A stretch of 64,000 nucleotides of DNA from Pigmentibacter ruber (GTDB lineage Bacteria; Bdellovibrionota_B; Oligoflexia; Silvanigrellales; Silvanigrellaceae). The first letter of the stretch is position 1; the number at the start of each line of letters is the position of its first letter. The notes beneath the pieces were generated by a model that made no database searches, was not told the DNA's origin, and worked only from the letters and a program-made list of their open reading frames with translations. Both the position numbers and the translations under genes were made by a program. The stretch lies in the NCBI RefSeq assembly GCF_009792895.1, contig NZ_WSSC01000003.1:434001-498000 (forward strand). The letters run 5' to 3'. Positions 37,056 through 46,837 of the stretch are shown piece by piece.

Positions 37056-39179
37056 TTAAACTATCCATGGTTTAGTACCTTCTACAGAAGGACTTTTTCC
37101 AATGGCATCTTTTCTACTTAACTTAATTCTACCAGTACGATCAAGCTCAATCACTTTGACCATAACTTCATCGCCTTCTTTCACTACTTCTTCTGTTTTA
37201 TTAATTCTAGTTGCGGCTAGTTGTGAAATATGCACTAGACCTTCAACACCAGGTTTAATTTCAACAAATGCTCCAAAATCAGCAGTTTTCTTGACAATTC
37301 CAAGATAAATTTCACCAATTTCAGGATCAGTAGTTAAATAGTTTACCATGCGTTTTGCTTTTGCCGCCGAATTACCATCTGTTGAAGCAATACTAACAAT
37401 TCCTTCATCGTTAACTTCAAGCTTACAACCAGTATCTGAAACTATTTTCTTAATATTTTTTCCACCTGGACCAATTAAATCACGCACTCTTTCAGGCTTA
37501 ATTTTAATTTGTTCAATTCTTGGAGCCAATTGACTAAGATCGTTTGGTCTTGATATTACACGCAACATGTTGTCTAAAATTAAAGTTCTACCTTCTTTAG
37601 CTTGTGCAAGTGCTTGTTCAAGAATTTCCATTGAAATTCCTGAAATTTTGATATCCATTTGCATAGCTGTAATTCCGTTTTTACCGCCTGCAACTTTAAA
37701 ATCCATATCTCCTAAATGATCTTCATCACCTAAGATATCTGAAAGAATAGCAAATTCTTTATCTTCTAAGATAAGTCCCATAGCGATACCAGCGATTGGT
37801 TCTTTTAAAGGAACACCAGCATCGAGCATTGCTAAAGTACCAGAGCAAACAGAAGCCATTGAGCTTGATCCGTTACTTTCAGTAATTTCAGATACAATTC
37901 TAATGGAATATGGAAAACGATTTTTTGCAGGAAGAGTTGCTTTTAAAGCTCTTTCAGCTAAATTTCCATGCCCAACTTCGCGGCGTCCAGGAGAACCTAA
38001 ACGTTTTACTTCACCAACGGAGTAACCTGGCATGTTATAATGCAACATGAATGTTTTTTCTTCTAAGACATTCATGATGGATTCAGATCTCTGAGCATCG
38101 TCTTGTGTACCTAGTGTAATGACCCCAAGGGATTGAGTTTCACCGCGTGTAAACAGAGCTGAACCATGAGTCCTTTTTAAAACACCTACTTGGCAATTAA
38201 TATTTCTGATATCTTTTGAACTTCTTCCATCTACCCTGCGATTATCTTTAATTATGCTAGAGCGAAGAATTTTATATTCCTGCATTTCGAATAAATATTG
38301 AAAGGCTTTTTCTGACTCTTTGTCATTTTCTATCACAAGTTCTAATTTAGCTTCTTGTTTAACAGCTTCAATAGCTTTTTTTCTTTCTGTTTTAGAAGCT
38401 ATAGAATATGCTTCTTTTAAAGATTTGGCATATTTTTTAGAAATGATAGATTTCATATCACTATTTTGTGGAGCTTCTGGAACGGTTCTTTTCTCTTTGC
38501 CACATAGTTTACGAATTTGTTCTTGTAGGTCACATAATTTCTTAATTTCTCTATGCCCTAGTTCAATAGCTTCTAATATTTGTGCTTCTGTCAAAAAGTT
38601 TGCAGCTGCTTCAACCATCAGGATTGCATCTTTCGTTCCTGCAACAACCAAATCTAAATCGCTTGTAGGCAAGTCAGATTCCGCAGGATTAATTAGAAAC
38701 TTTCCATCTTTGAATCCAATTCTTACGCCTGCAACAGGGCCTGCAAAAGGGATATCAGAAATATGGAGAGCGCAACTTGCCCCCAAAATGGCGAGCTGGG
38801 CTGGAGAAATTTTTGCTTCAAGAGAAATCACTTGAGCTATTACTTGTGTTTCAACCAAATACGTTTCTGGAAAGAGAGGACGAATAGGTCTGTCTATTAA
38901 ACGACTTATCAAAATTTCGCGATCGGAAGGTCGTGTTTCTCTTTTTACATATCCGCCGGGAATTCTTCCTGCAGAATAAAATTTTTCAATATAGTCTACT
39001 GATAATGGAAAGAAGGAGGCTGTTGCTTGAGCTTCTTTCGCTGCTGTAGCAGTTACAAGAACTTGTGTTCCGCCGCAAGAAACTAGAACAGAGCCGCCTG
39101 CTTGTCTTGCAATACGTCCTGTTTCAATGGTGATTTCATCTTCACCAATTTTTATGGACTTTTCTGTGATATTAAACAT
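37056..39179 (-). CDS. pnp: Polyribonucleotide nucleotidyltransferase (PNPase)
   Basis: Phosphorolytic 3'-5' exoribonuclease of RNA decay, trimeric. Two RNase PH domains are present: [20 protein letters not shown] at the start and [13 protein letters not shown] in the second, with the catalytic [21 protein letters not shown] domain follows ([15 protein letters not shown]). An S1 domain ([20 protein letters not shown]) closes it. 707 residues, full length. No rpsO lies upstream as in many bacteria; instead there is a GC-richer, hairpin-prone leader. A strong terminator follows the stop. Confidence 0.98.
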   Translation of the reverse strand: MFNITEKSIKIGEDEITIETGRIARQAGGSVLVSCGGTQVLVTATAAKEAQATASFFPLSVDYIEKFYSAGRIPGGYVKRETRPSDREILISRLIDRPIRPLFPETYLVETQVIAQVISLEAKISPAQLAILGASCALHISDIPFAGPVAGVRIGFKDGKFLINPAESDLPTSDLDLVVAGTKDAILMVEAAANFLTEAQILEAIELGHREIKKLCDLQEQIRKLCGKEKRTVPEAPQNSDMKSIISKKYAKSLKEAYSIASKTERKKAIEAVKQEAKLELVIENDKESEKAFQYLFEMQEYKILRSSIIKDNRRVDGRSSKDIRNINCQVGVLKRTHGSALFTRGETQSLGVITLGTQDDAQRSESIMNVLEEKTFMLHYNMPGYSVGEVKRLGSPGRREVGHGNLAERALKATLPAKNRFPYSIRIVSEITESNGSSSMASVCSGTLAMLDAGVPLKEPIAGIAMGLILEDKEFAILSDILGDEDHLGDMDFKVAGGKNGITAMQMDIKISGISMEILEQALAQAKEGRTLILDNMLRVISRPNDLSQLAPRIEQIKIKPERVRDLIGPGGKNIKKIVSDTGCKLEVNDEGIVSIASTDGNSAAKAKRMVNYLTTDPEIGEIYLGIVKKTADFGAFVEIKPGVEGLVHISQLAATRINKTEEVVKEGDEVMVKVIELDRTGRIKLSRKDAIGKSPSVEGTKPWIV

Positions 39180-39198
39180 GAAAAAACCTTAATAAATC

Positions 39199-39345
39199 CT
39201 AAATAGCCAGACAAAAATCGGGAGAAATTGTATGGCTATTTGTTTGCTGTTTATCCTCCCGGCCAATCCGAGAGTCCCAACGCACCATGCGCCGGCTTCA
39301 TTGTTTCCCGTTTGTCGAAAGTTTATGCTAGCAGATAATTTTCTT
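39199..39345 (-). promoter_or_regulatory. Structured leader of pnp, unknown RNA element
   Basis: GC-richer island in AT-rich DNA just upstream of pnp. Plus-strand stems: AAATAGCCA (39201-39209) with TGGCTATTT (39233-39241), and CGGGAG (39219-39224) with CTCCCG (39256-39261). These arms interleave and could form a pseudoknot or two alternative folds. A small hairpin CGCA/TGCG is at 39281-39291, enclosed by CCGG (39259-39262) and CCGG (39292-39295). This may be an autoregulatory leader of pnp or a separate RNA. No known riboswitch class was recognised. Confidence 0.5.
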
Positions 39346-39461
39346 AAGAAAAAGCATTTACTTTAGATTTAGTTGAATCTAATTGCATTTGGTGATTTAA
39401 CCATCAAGGCGTTTTATCGTTTTAATTAATTTTATGCTAAAATAGTTGGAGAGTTTTTTTA

Positions 39462-40115
39462 ATGACACTTTATAAAGTATTACATTATCCGCATGTTCTT
39501 TTACGAAAAAAAGCAACGCCTGTGGAAAAATTTACAGACCAATTAAGAGATTTTTTAAAACACTTTATCAATACTATGTATGAATTTGATGGAGGCGGAT
39601 TAGCGGCACCTCAAATTGGTGTTTCAAAGCGAATTTTTGTAGTAGATTTTAAGCCCGCATTTGAAAGTGATAAATTTGAATTTAAAAAAGAATCGTTCAG
39701 AGTTTTTGATAGTAACAATAAAGAAATAGAAGCTAAGTTCCCAATGGTTTTTATAAACCCAACTTTGGTTGAAATGTCTGAACCTATTAAAGTAAACTGG
39801 GAAGGATGTTTATCGTTTCCAAATGCTGAATCTTTCAATACAGATAGATTTTTAAATGTTGAAATTCATGCGCAAAATGAATTTGGCGAAAAATTTTCTG
39901 TGAAGTCTTCGCATTTATATGCAAGCGTTTGTTTTCAACATGAATATGATCACTTAGATGGGATTATGTTAGTAGATAGATGGAATAAAAATGCTTTTTC
40001 TGAAGCAGATGTCATAGCTGATATTAAAGATTTTGAAAATGATCCCGCAGAAAGAAAAAGAATGAAAAAATTAAAAGTAACTGAAGCTAGTAAAATAAAG
40101 TTTGATTTTCTCTAA
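39462..40115 (+). CDS. def: Peptide deformylase
   Basis: Removes the formyl group from nascent N-termini; metal enzyme. Motif 1 is GGGLAAPQIG, motif 2 EGCLSFP with the metal Cys, motif 3 QHEYDHLDG with two metal His. At 217 residues it is longer than the 169-residue E. coli form. The surplus is an insertion of about 30 residues between motifs 1 and 2 (FESDKFEFKKESFRVFD) and a longer C-terminus. GGAGAG precedes the ATG. Its stop overlaps the convergent cytochrome c gene by 4 bases. Confidence 0.96.
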   Translation: MTLYKVLHYPHVLLRKKATPVEKFTDQLRDFLKHFINTMYEFDGGGLAAPQIGVSKRIFVVDFKPAFESDKFEFKKESFRVFDSNNKEIEAKFPMVFINPTLVEMSEPIKVNWEGCLSFPNAESFNTDRFLNVEIHAQNEFGEKFSVKSSHLYASVCFQHEYDHLDGIMLVDRWNKNAFSEADVIADIKDFENDPAERKRMKKLKVTEASKIKFDFL

Positions 40116-40612
40116 TTATAATTTTTATATTTATTAAGATATATCAAAAATTCAATTATATTTTCTTTAACTTCTTGCGGTAAGTAGTGAAAAGAAGGCA
40201 TTTCACTTTCTGGTATTCCTAAGTTTATTGTTTTTAGAAGTCCATCTTTTTCAAAATTATTATAATATTTGGTGTTTGGATCAAGAAAATTAGGAAGTTT
40301 TTTTCTTAAAGTTATTGAAGAAGGGCCATCTCCTTTTCCTTTTGGCCCATGACAACTTGCACAATATTCCAAGTAGTGCTGCTTTCCTCTGTTTTGTGCT
40401 TCAGTCATCTGCATAATTTTTCCCTGATTATCAGAAATAGCCCAAGGTGCTGGCTCATTAGTGAGAAGTTTTCCAAAGGGATTTTTGTCAAAATATGCAG
40501 GTAATATCATAAATCCTAAAACTAAAATGATAAATAAAATAAAAATTGATATACCAATCGCTTTTATAGGAAGCTTTTTTCCATTATTCTCATCATTTGT
40601 CTTGTTTGTCAT
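40112..40612 (-). CDS. Membrane-anchored monohaem cytochrome c
   Basis: 166 residues. One transmembrane segment near residues 18-38 (IGISIFILFIILVLGFMILP) anchors the periplasmic haem domain. The haem site is CASCHGPKGKGDGPS and the distal axial Met is likely in SEMPSFHYLP. The arrangement is like the CccA/CoxM-type electron carriers. No oxidase or other respiratory gene is adjacent. Role as electron donor is inferred from class. Confidence 0.9.
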   Translation of the reverse strand: MTNKTNDENNGKKLPIKAIGISIFILFIILVLGFMILPAYFDKNPFGKLLTNEPAPWAISDNQGKIMQMTEAQNRGKQHYLEYCASCHGPKGKGDGPSSITLRKKLPNFLDPNTKYYNNFEKDGLLKTINLGIPESEMPSFHYLPQEVKENIIEFLIYLNKYKNYN

Positions 40613-40750
40613 ACTTCAATCCTTCTTTCCGATTTTTTCAGAACTTGGACTTTTCTTTTAACTATAAAAAACTGCAATTTCAAATTTATCATGTTATGGT
40701 TTGCGGCTGATGGATCGACTTTAGTTAAAAGGTTCGTTTTGGAGTTTTGA

Positions 40751-42355
40751 ATGAAATTTATACTTCCTAAGTTAAAAAACAAAAAATCAACATTATTGAA
40801 TTTCTGTTATACTTCTTCTTTAGTATTGCTAGGTAATACTAGTTATGCTGCAACTTCTTTAATGGTAAGTGGCCATGCAGGAGTTGTGGGTCAAGCAACT
40901 TATGGCTCACCACCAGTTGGTTCAGATTTTTCAGCAATTCGTGTGCCAATAGGACTTGTTCTTGAAGCAAGACCCACTGATAATTTTTCTTTGTATCTTG
41001 GAATAGATTATGCATATAATAATTATCCAGGACCAACAACCTATTTAGGGCAAAATTCATCTACAGCAAAAAGTAATTCTTCTGGAACATCATCACCACT
41101 TCCTTTTGCAAATACAACTAATAGTTCTGCGTATTCTCAACAAGTAGATAATGTATATATTACACAAGCTTATTTTACCTATCAGACAGCAATAGGTTTA
41201 TTAAAAGCCGGACGCATGCCAAGACACTGGGGCTTAGGCATTTATAGAAATGCTGAGTGGACTCCTTTTTCTGGTTTACCTTCAACTTCCGATGCTGTTG
41301 CATTAGTAACTGATTTTAACGCGTTTGATATAGGACTTTATTATGAAAAATATGCTGAAGGTGTTGGTGCTACATCACTAGATGCTGAAGCAAATGCATT
41401 TACAGTAGAAGTTCGATTAAAATCAGATCCTGCAGATGTTGTTAGCTCAGGTGTTGGACAAGAATTAGGTGTCATGTATTCAAAATTCTCTCATGGGAAA
41501 TCAAATACAAGCTTAAATATTCTTGATCTATATGCAAAATTTTATCTTTCAAGTTTTTATTTAGGTTCAGAAATTTTATACCCAACGGGTTCAACACAAA
41601 GTCCTAATTATCAATCATTAGGCGGAGCTGCTGCGTGTCCATCTTCTCCTGATGGTACTCCAACTGGCTCTAAAACTTGTACATCACAAAATATTTCAGC
41701 ATTTGCTGCTTTATTAAAATTAAAATATCAAATTGCAGCTAGTGAAAATACTTCATTAGCTTCCACAGAAAATGCACAGCTTAGACTAGGTACAGAAGAA
41801 AGAAAAACCTCGCATGTGGTAGGACTATTAGGTGGATATGTTTCTGGTAACTCTAATCAATTTAGTTCACCTGGGACAACAAATAGTACTAATTCAATAA
41901 CTGCTTTGATGTTACATGCAAATATTCAACCTGCTTTTTTAATGTTTAATAATACTTTACCAGCAATAAATGGTATGCCTGGTGGTGCTCTTACAAATAC
42001 AACTTTCTTAAGATTAGATTATACTTATGAAAATCCAAGTTTTGGATCAGTTGGGCCAGCATTTATTTGGGGGATGTTGAATGCAGTGAATCAAAACTAT
42101 AATGCGCAAAATTCAATTTGTACTAATACTTCTCCAACGGTAGATCCAAATAATCCAATCAATGTTCTTTGTGTTGGAGGAAATAATAGTCTTGGTTATG
42201 AAGCTGATATTTCTTATAGATATACTACTTTAGATCGAGTTACTTTTGGTTTAGACGCAGGCTATTGGTTTGTTGGAAATTCTTGGCAAATGTATAATCA
42301 ATCCTTAAATAAAGGTGTTTATGGAATGAGGGCTTCTGTTGGAATGCAATTTTAA
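40751..42355 (+). CDS. Outer-membrane beta-barrel protein, porin-like
   Basis: 534 residues with a signal peptide ending TSYAA. Many alternating strands and Ser/Thr/Asn-rich loops follow, and the last residues ASVGMQF end in Phe, the C-terminal signal for the BAM machinery. LKAGRMPRHWGLGIYRN resembles the strand-loop of porin or alginate-export-like barrels. Four Cys occur in two exposed loops (ACPSSPDG with KTCTSQ, and SICTNTS with VLCVGG). The gene has GGAG upstream. Substrate is unknown. Confidence 0.75.
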   Translation: MKFILPKLKNKKSTLLNFCYTSSLVLLGNTSYAATSLMVSGHAGVVGQATYGSPPVGSDFSAIRVPIGLVLEARPTDNFSLYLGIDYAYNNYPGPTTYLGQNSSTAKSNSSGTSSPLPFANTTNSSAYSQQVDNVYITQAYFTYQTAIGLLKAGRMPRHWGLGIYRNAEWTPFSGLPSTSDAVALVTDFNAFDIGLYYEKYAEGVGATSLDAEANAFTVEVRLKSDPADVVSSGVGQELGVMYSKFSHGKSNTSLNILDLYAKFYLSSFYLGSEILYPTGSTQSPNYQSLGGAAACPSSPDGTPTGSKTCTSQNISAFAALLKLKYQIAASENTSLASTENAQLRLGTEERKTSHVVGLLGGYVSGNSNQFSSPGTTNSTNSITALMLHANIQPAFLMFNNTLPAINGMPGGALTNTTFLRLDYTYENPSFGSVGPAFIWGMLNAVNQNYNAQNSICTNTSPTVDPNNPINVLCVGGNNSLGYEADISYRYTTLDRVTFGLDAGYWFVGNSWQMYNQSLNKGVYGMRASVGMQF

Positions 42356-42387
42356 TTAAATTGTTTTCATTGAAATTATATTGCCAT

Positions 42388-43431
42388 TTACCAGATTACT
42401 ATAAACGTTTGCGGGTCATGTCTTTTTCCACTAACTTCTATTTCGTAGTGAACATGTGGACCTGTACTATGTCCCGTATTACCAACGGCAGCAATAATAT
42501 CTCCTTTTTTTATTTTCGCTCCTTCTTTTACATAAATAACACTGGTGTGTGCATATCTAGTAATCATTTTTTTTTCATGAATCAATTCAACAAATTTTCC
42601 ATAATCATCCGAATGTCCCACTTTATGGACAGTTCCGTTTGCTGTTGCAAAAATTGGTGAACCTTTAGGTGCAGCGATATCTATTCCAAAGTGAATTCGA
42701 CTTTGGCCAGTAAATGGGCTGACACGCCAGCCATATGCAGAGGTAAAACGCCCTCTAACTGGTGCAATGTCTGGTATGCTTTGAAGCTTTAAAGCATGTT
42801 TTTGAGCTTCAACAAGAAACACTTTTAAATCTTCTAATTGTTTATTTGTTTTATATTCCGATTCATTTGCGACATCAAAAAGTGATTTTAACTCTAAGCT
42901 ATCATACTTTAGACCAGTCATTTTGTTTGATAAATCAAATTCTTCTTTAGTCAATGGGCCAATTTCATTTCCTTTAGGAGTATGTTCTATTGGAGGTTTA
43001 CTATTTTCAATATTTTGGGTTGTACTTTTTATACTGTTTGATTTTTTGCGGTCATCTGTTCTAGTAGTTACTTTTTTAATTTTATCTGAATAATAGTTTA
43101 CTTGCTCAACTTGATTTTGAATATTTTTTATTTTTGAATTTAAAGCTTCTACTTCACTTTGGAGACCTAAGCTTTGATCTCTTAGTCTTTCTAGTTCTAA
43201 AGCATCTTTTTTTGTAACTACGTAATTCCAAGTCATTGTAACAGCTATTGTTAAAATGGTTATTGAGCTTAAAAGAAGAATTGGAGGCAAAATAGTAGGT
43301 AATTGAAAAATATGAGTTTTCCCAGTTTTTTTAGATACATAAATTATAGTATGACTATCGAAAAATTTTTTTTTCGTAGTACTTTTGTACTTGTAGTTAG
43401 TTTTTTTAAAGGATTTACCTAGTTCGGACAC
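42388..43431 (-). CDS. M23 (LytM-type) peptidoglycan endopeptidase or activator
   Basis: About 347 residues. One membrane segment near residues 47-70, then a coiled coil (ALELERLRDQSLGLQSEVEA), a linker, and the LytM domain. The zinc site looks complete: HFGIDIA gives H and D, and HVHYEI gives HxH. IIAAVGNTGHSTGPH is the usual closing strand. An intact site predicts a true DD- or LD-endopeptidase rather than an EnvC-like activator. Start GTG 43431 is favoured, as GAGG stands five bases before; another GTG at 43437 overlaps that site. An 18-20-bp palindrome lies upstream. Confidence 0.9.
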   Translation of the reverse strand: MSELGKSFKKTNYKYKSTTKKKFFDSHTIIYVSKKTGKTHIFQLPTILPPILLLSSITILTIAVTMTWNYVVTKKDALELERLRDQSLGLQSEVEALNSKIKNIQNQVEQVNYYSDKIKKVTTRTDDRKKSNSIKSTTQNIENSKPPIEHTPKGNEIGPLTKEEFDLSNKMTGLKYDSLELKSLFDVANESEYKTNKQLEDLKVFLVEAQKHALKLQSIPDIAPVRGRFTSAYGWRVSPFTGQSRIHFGIDIAAPKGSPIFATANGTVHKVGHSDDYGKFVELIHEKKMITRYAHTSVIYVKEGAKIKKGDIIAAVGNTGHSTGPHVHYEIEVSGKRHDPQTFIVIW

Positions 43432-43501
43432 TAACACCTCACAAGAAATTTTTTTCTCTGTTTCTTATCGGTGTTTTAAGGAAAATAATGGAGCAATAAT
43501 T

Positions 43502-43521
43502 TCCTATTAATATTAATAGGA
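43502..43521. repeat. 20-bp perfect palindrome between M23 gene and tRNA-Arg
   Basis: TCCTATTAATATTAATAGGA, a complete dyad about 70 bases upstream of the M23 start codon and downstream of tRNA-Arg. It may be an operator; it has no T-run for a classical terminator. Confidence 0.6.
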
Positions 43522-43538
43522 TAGTAGGAATTTTTGTG

Positions 43539-43615
43539 TGGCCTGGCCGGCGCGATTCGAACACGCGACCATCGGATTAGAAATCCGATGCTCTATCCAG
43601 CTGAGCTACGGCCAG
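43539..43615 (-). tRNA. tRNA-Arg (TCT)
   Basis: 77 bases with encoded CCA on the minus strand. Acceptor CTGGCCG pairs perfectly with CGGCCAG. Anticodon stem TCGGA/TCCGA around TTTCTAA gives TCT, reading AGA, a very common Arg codon here. It lies 60 bases after the lptD stop with no terminator between. Confidence 0.96.
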
Positions 43616-43675
43616 AACACACGGTTATCTGGTTAGCATAAGTTGAATTACTTTGTAAAGTTTTTCAAAAATAAT

Positions 43676-46600
43676 TTAGTCTTTTAATTTACGATCTAAA
43701 TAATCGCCAAGTTGTTTGGCAGTATAGGAATATCCAAAAAATCTAAAAGTCAATGATAACACGTAAGTAGACATGTTTTCTGTGATCCCTGCGGGCTTAT
43801 TACGAGCAAACATAAGATCAAGACAGTTTTGTAAATTCATAAAAGTAATGCTTTGCGAGGAACCATATCCTTTACCATCACTGGTATCAGTATTTGCTGT
43901 AGGATCGGTACTCTTAGACCATTGATAACTAAATTTTAACCAGTTTAATGGGGTATAATCCACTCCTAATGTTTGTTGAGTTTTCCTAATAAAATCGTTT
44001 TGAATATTTGAATTAGGATTGATAACAAACTGTTGATTGTTAGTATAATTAAATCCAAGGCCATAAGGCAATTCTGCTGAAATACCGGAAGTAAATGAGC
44101 TTATTCTTTGATAGTATTGATTGTAACTTACTCCAACATTACCACTTAAAGGTAACACTGGGTTCATATTTAAATTTGCTGATGCAATTATGTCCGTATA
44201 TTTTTGTGTATCTACTGGAGAAACATTTGGCCCAGCAAGAGAATTTGTTTCTCTTGCAGTTTGCTCAGCTATTAAATTATAGCCAGTAGAAACACTTAAA
44301 GAAAGAGGAGTAAATGTCAATAAAGATTTTTTAGTATAAAAATTACCTGCTGGCCAAATATAATTTTGATTTAATTCTGTTGCTGAAATTTTATCATAAT
44401 AATTTTCTAATTCAGTTTTTGCCCAGGAATCAAATATTTTATTTGAATTTACTTGAGACGATAAATTATATATTTCTTCAGATTTATTTGATATTTTGAA
44501 CTTTTGCTGTTCAATAATTTGACGAAAAAAATCAAGATTAGCAACTCCAGGTTCGGCAACGGATGGAAGTCTTGCAACATTATCTTTGGTTTCAATAAAC
44601 TGCTCTTTTTCAATAGTCCACGAAAGTGTTGCTCCAAAATTTATAATGGCGGAACTTACGGTTTTATCCTGATCATACCAAAGCTGATAAGTATTTGGAA
44701 AATTGCTACTTCGAGTTACTGAAGGAGTATAGTTAAAATCTATAAAGGGTGTGAGGTTTTGGGTTATACCGGTTTTAACTTCATTATTTTGCGTCATAAA
44801 ATATGTACTGGAATATAATGGTACATCTAAATGTAATTTATATGATAAATAACCCAAATAAGGTTGAACATTTTGATAAGGATATGAATCAGGAAAATAA
44901 TATTGGGTCCCCACTGCAGTAGCAGAAATGTTTGAATTAAAATAGTCATTAGTAGCGACTGGTAAAGTTAAAGTTGAAGAAGTATATGCTCTTTTACCTT
45001 GTGCATAAGGATCATTAGGATTTCTTTGATAATTTGAATCATAAGTTCCTGTTAAAGAATTAGAAGGGGTTGTTGTAAATAAGGTTTGTGGAACAGGAAT
45101 ATAATTTTGATTATTTTGTCTTACTATATTTTCGAAAGTAGAATTATTGCTAAAAATGAATGGTGTATTAAAATATTTTGCTGGTAATAAGTCAAATTCA
45201 AACTTTGGTGATTTATAAGGCGTACTACCCGAATTAGCAGAAAATAAGTCTTTATTTGATTGTATTTTTAAAGACAATATAAAATTATCACCATAATATT
45301 CAGTTGAAACATCTTGATTTAAAAATCTTCTTGATGCAGGAGATGTATCACCAAAGACTGCAGCTGTTGGATTGATATTAGAATTATTATTTGAGTAATC
45401 TGATAGGTAAAGATTATCGCTCACATCTTCATAATTTGATTTTAATGAACCAGATGAAGTTAGAGGTAAATTAACAGAAGAATCTGTATACCATCTATTT
45501 TGATTATTTGAACCCCTATAGCTATTATAGGTATTTATATCATTCTGTGAAGTTGATTGTGCTATAGCTGTATCTATTTTTTGTGAATTTGAGTTGTAAT
45601 CATTTAGATATGTTTTATCCTTAATAAATTTTCCTTCAGTCTTAAATTGACTATCACGATCAATTTGAAAACGAAATTCACCAGAAAATTGTGAACCCCT
45701 TCCAGAAAAGTACTCATAAGTTATTGTACTATCAGCATAAGGTCCCAAAACAATAAAATACGGAATTACTGTTGCAGAACCTGCATTTGTACTGGTGTAA
45801 GAGCTTGGAGTTAGGAAACCTGATTCTCTTTTATTTTTTATTGGAAATTTTAACCAAGGAGAATAAAAAACAGGAACTGTAAAAAAGTCTACCGTTACAT
45901 CACGCATAGTAATGTAATTATCCATTTCTATTTTTGCATTTTCAGAACTAAATCCATAAATGGGAGGTTCGTTTAACGGACTACAATTACAAGGAGTGAT
46001 AATTGAATTATTTAAAATAAGAGTGTTATTATCTTTTTGAATAATTTGTGAAGCAGCTATTTTTACATATCCGTTAATAGATGAGAAATTTGCAATTTTC
46101 TGTACTATTTCTGGATTTTCAGTCTTGAATTTTTCTACTGCAGATCTTCTATCAAGTAATTTTTCTTTATCTTTTTGGGAGAGTTTTTCCAAAAAAGCGT
46201 TTGGTTGAAATTGAGTTCGAGTTAAACGAGCTAAAAGACGAGCATACTTTGAAGTAATTTCTTTTATTCTCTCTGAATAATTATCGTCGTTATATTTTTT
46301 AAATTTTTTTAAATTTTGAATTCTAGCGTACTCTTCTCGAAGTTCTTTTAATTCATTTTCAATTTCTTTTGTACGATTATCCTTGGCTGCTTCATAAGCT
46401 AATTCTGCTTTAGAAATTCCTAAAGTAACTTCAGAAAATTTTTCATCTGTTTCTTTAGGGTCTGAAATAATTTTAGCATCATCCATTCGCAGTTGTTTTG
46501 TATAGAGATCAATTATAATTCTCGATGCTATAGCTTTTTGCTTATTACTTATTAAGTTAACATTTCCTTCAGCAGAAACAAGTCCAACTTTTTTCTGTAA

Positions 46601-46837
46601 AATAATATTATTAGCAGAAATATATATATTTCCAATTAAAATAATAGCATTACCATTTAGTTCAAAAGCTTCATTATTTTTATTGATACTTATAGAATTT
46701 GCATCATAAAAAACTAAATTTGGAATAAGACTATTATTAAGAAATTCTTGGGCAAAAGATTTTTCAACATTCAATAAAAAAAAGAAGATATAGGGCAAAA
46801 GAAATTTTTTTAAACATGGATAAAGTTTTTTAATCAC
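43676..46837 (-). CDS. lptD: LPS-assembly protein LptD with helical insertion
   Basis: Outer-membrane barrel that, with LptE, inserts LPS into the outer leaflet. Signal peptide ends KSFAQ. An OstA-type beta-taco occupies about 40-128 and resumes after 250. CNCSPLNEPPIYGFSS, then VPVFYSPWLKFPI and KNKRESGFLTP, are the standard LptD plug-to-barrel signature. The barrel runs to the end. Between the beta-taco parts, residues about 129-250 are a highly charged helical insertion (KEIENELKELREEYARIQNL), unusual for LptD. Only a CxC pair is seen near 283. Start GTG 46837 directly follows the folC TGA. Operon accD-folC-lptD. Confidence 0.92.
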   Translation of the reverse strand: MIKKLYPCLKKFLLPYIFFFLLNVEKSFAQEFLNNSLIPNLVFYDANSISINKNNEAFELNGNAIILIGNIYISANNIILQKKVGLVSAEGNVNLISNKQKAIASRIIIDLYTKQLRMDDAKIISDPKETDEKFSEVTLGISKAELAYEAAKDNRTKEIENELKELREEYARIQNLKKFKKYNDDNYSERIKEITSKYARLLARLTRTQFQPNAFLEKLSQKDKEKLLDRRSAVEKFKTENPEIVQKIANFSSINGYVKIAASQIIQKDNNTLILNNSIITPCNCSPLNEPPIYGFSSENAKIEMDNYITMRDVTVDFFTVPVFYSPWLKFPIKNKRESGFLTPSSYTSTNAGSATVIPYFIVLGPYADSTITYEYFSGRGSQFSGEFRFQIDRDSQFKTEGKFIKDKTYLNDYNSNSQKIDTAIAQSTSQNDINTYNSYRGSNNQNRWYTDSSVNLPLTSSGSLKSNYEDVSDNLYLSDYSNNNSNINPTAAVFGDTSPASRRFLNQDVSTEYYGDNFILSLKIQSNKDLFSANSGSTPYKSPKFEFDLLPAKYFNTPFIFSNNSTFENIVRQNNQNYIPVPQTLFTTTPSNSLTGTYDSNYQRNPNDPYAQGKRAYTSSTLTLPVATNDYFNSNISATAVGTQYYFPDSYPYQNVQPYLGYLSYKLHLDVPLYSSTYFMTQNNEVKTGITQNLTPFIDFNYTPSVTRSSNFPNTYQLWYDQDKTVSSAIINFGATLSWTIEKEQFIETKDNVARLPSVAEPGVANLDFFRQIIEQQKFKISNKSEEIYNLSSQVNSNKIFDSWAKTELENYYDKISATELNQNYIWPAGNFYTKKSLLTFTPLSLSVSTGYNLIAEQTARETNSLAGPNVSPVDTQKYTDIIASANLNMNPVLPLSGNVGVSYNQYYQRISSFTSGISAELPYGLGFNYTNNQQFVINPNSNIQNDFIRKTQQTLGVDYTPLNWLKFSYQWSKSTDPTANTDTSDGKGYGSSQSITFMNLQNCLDLMFARNKPAGITENMSTYVLSLTFRFFGYSYTAKQLGDYLDRKLKD

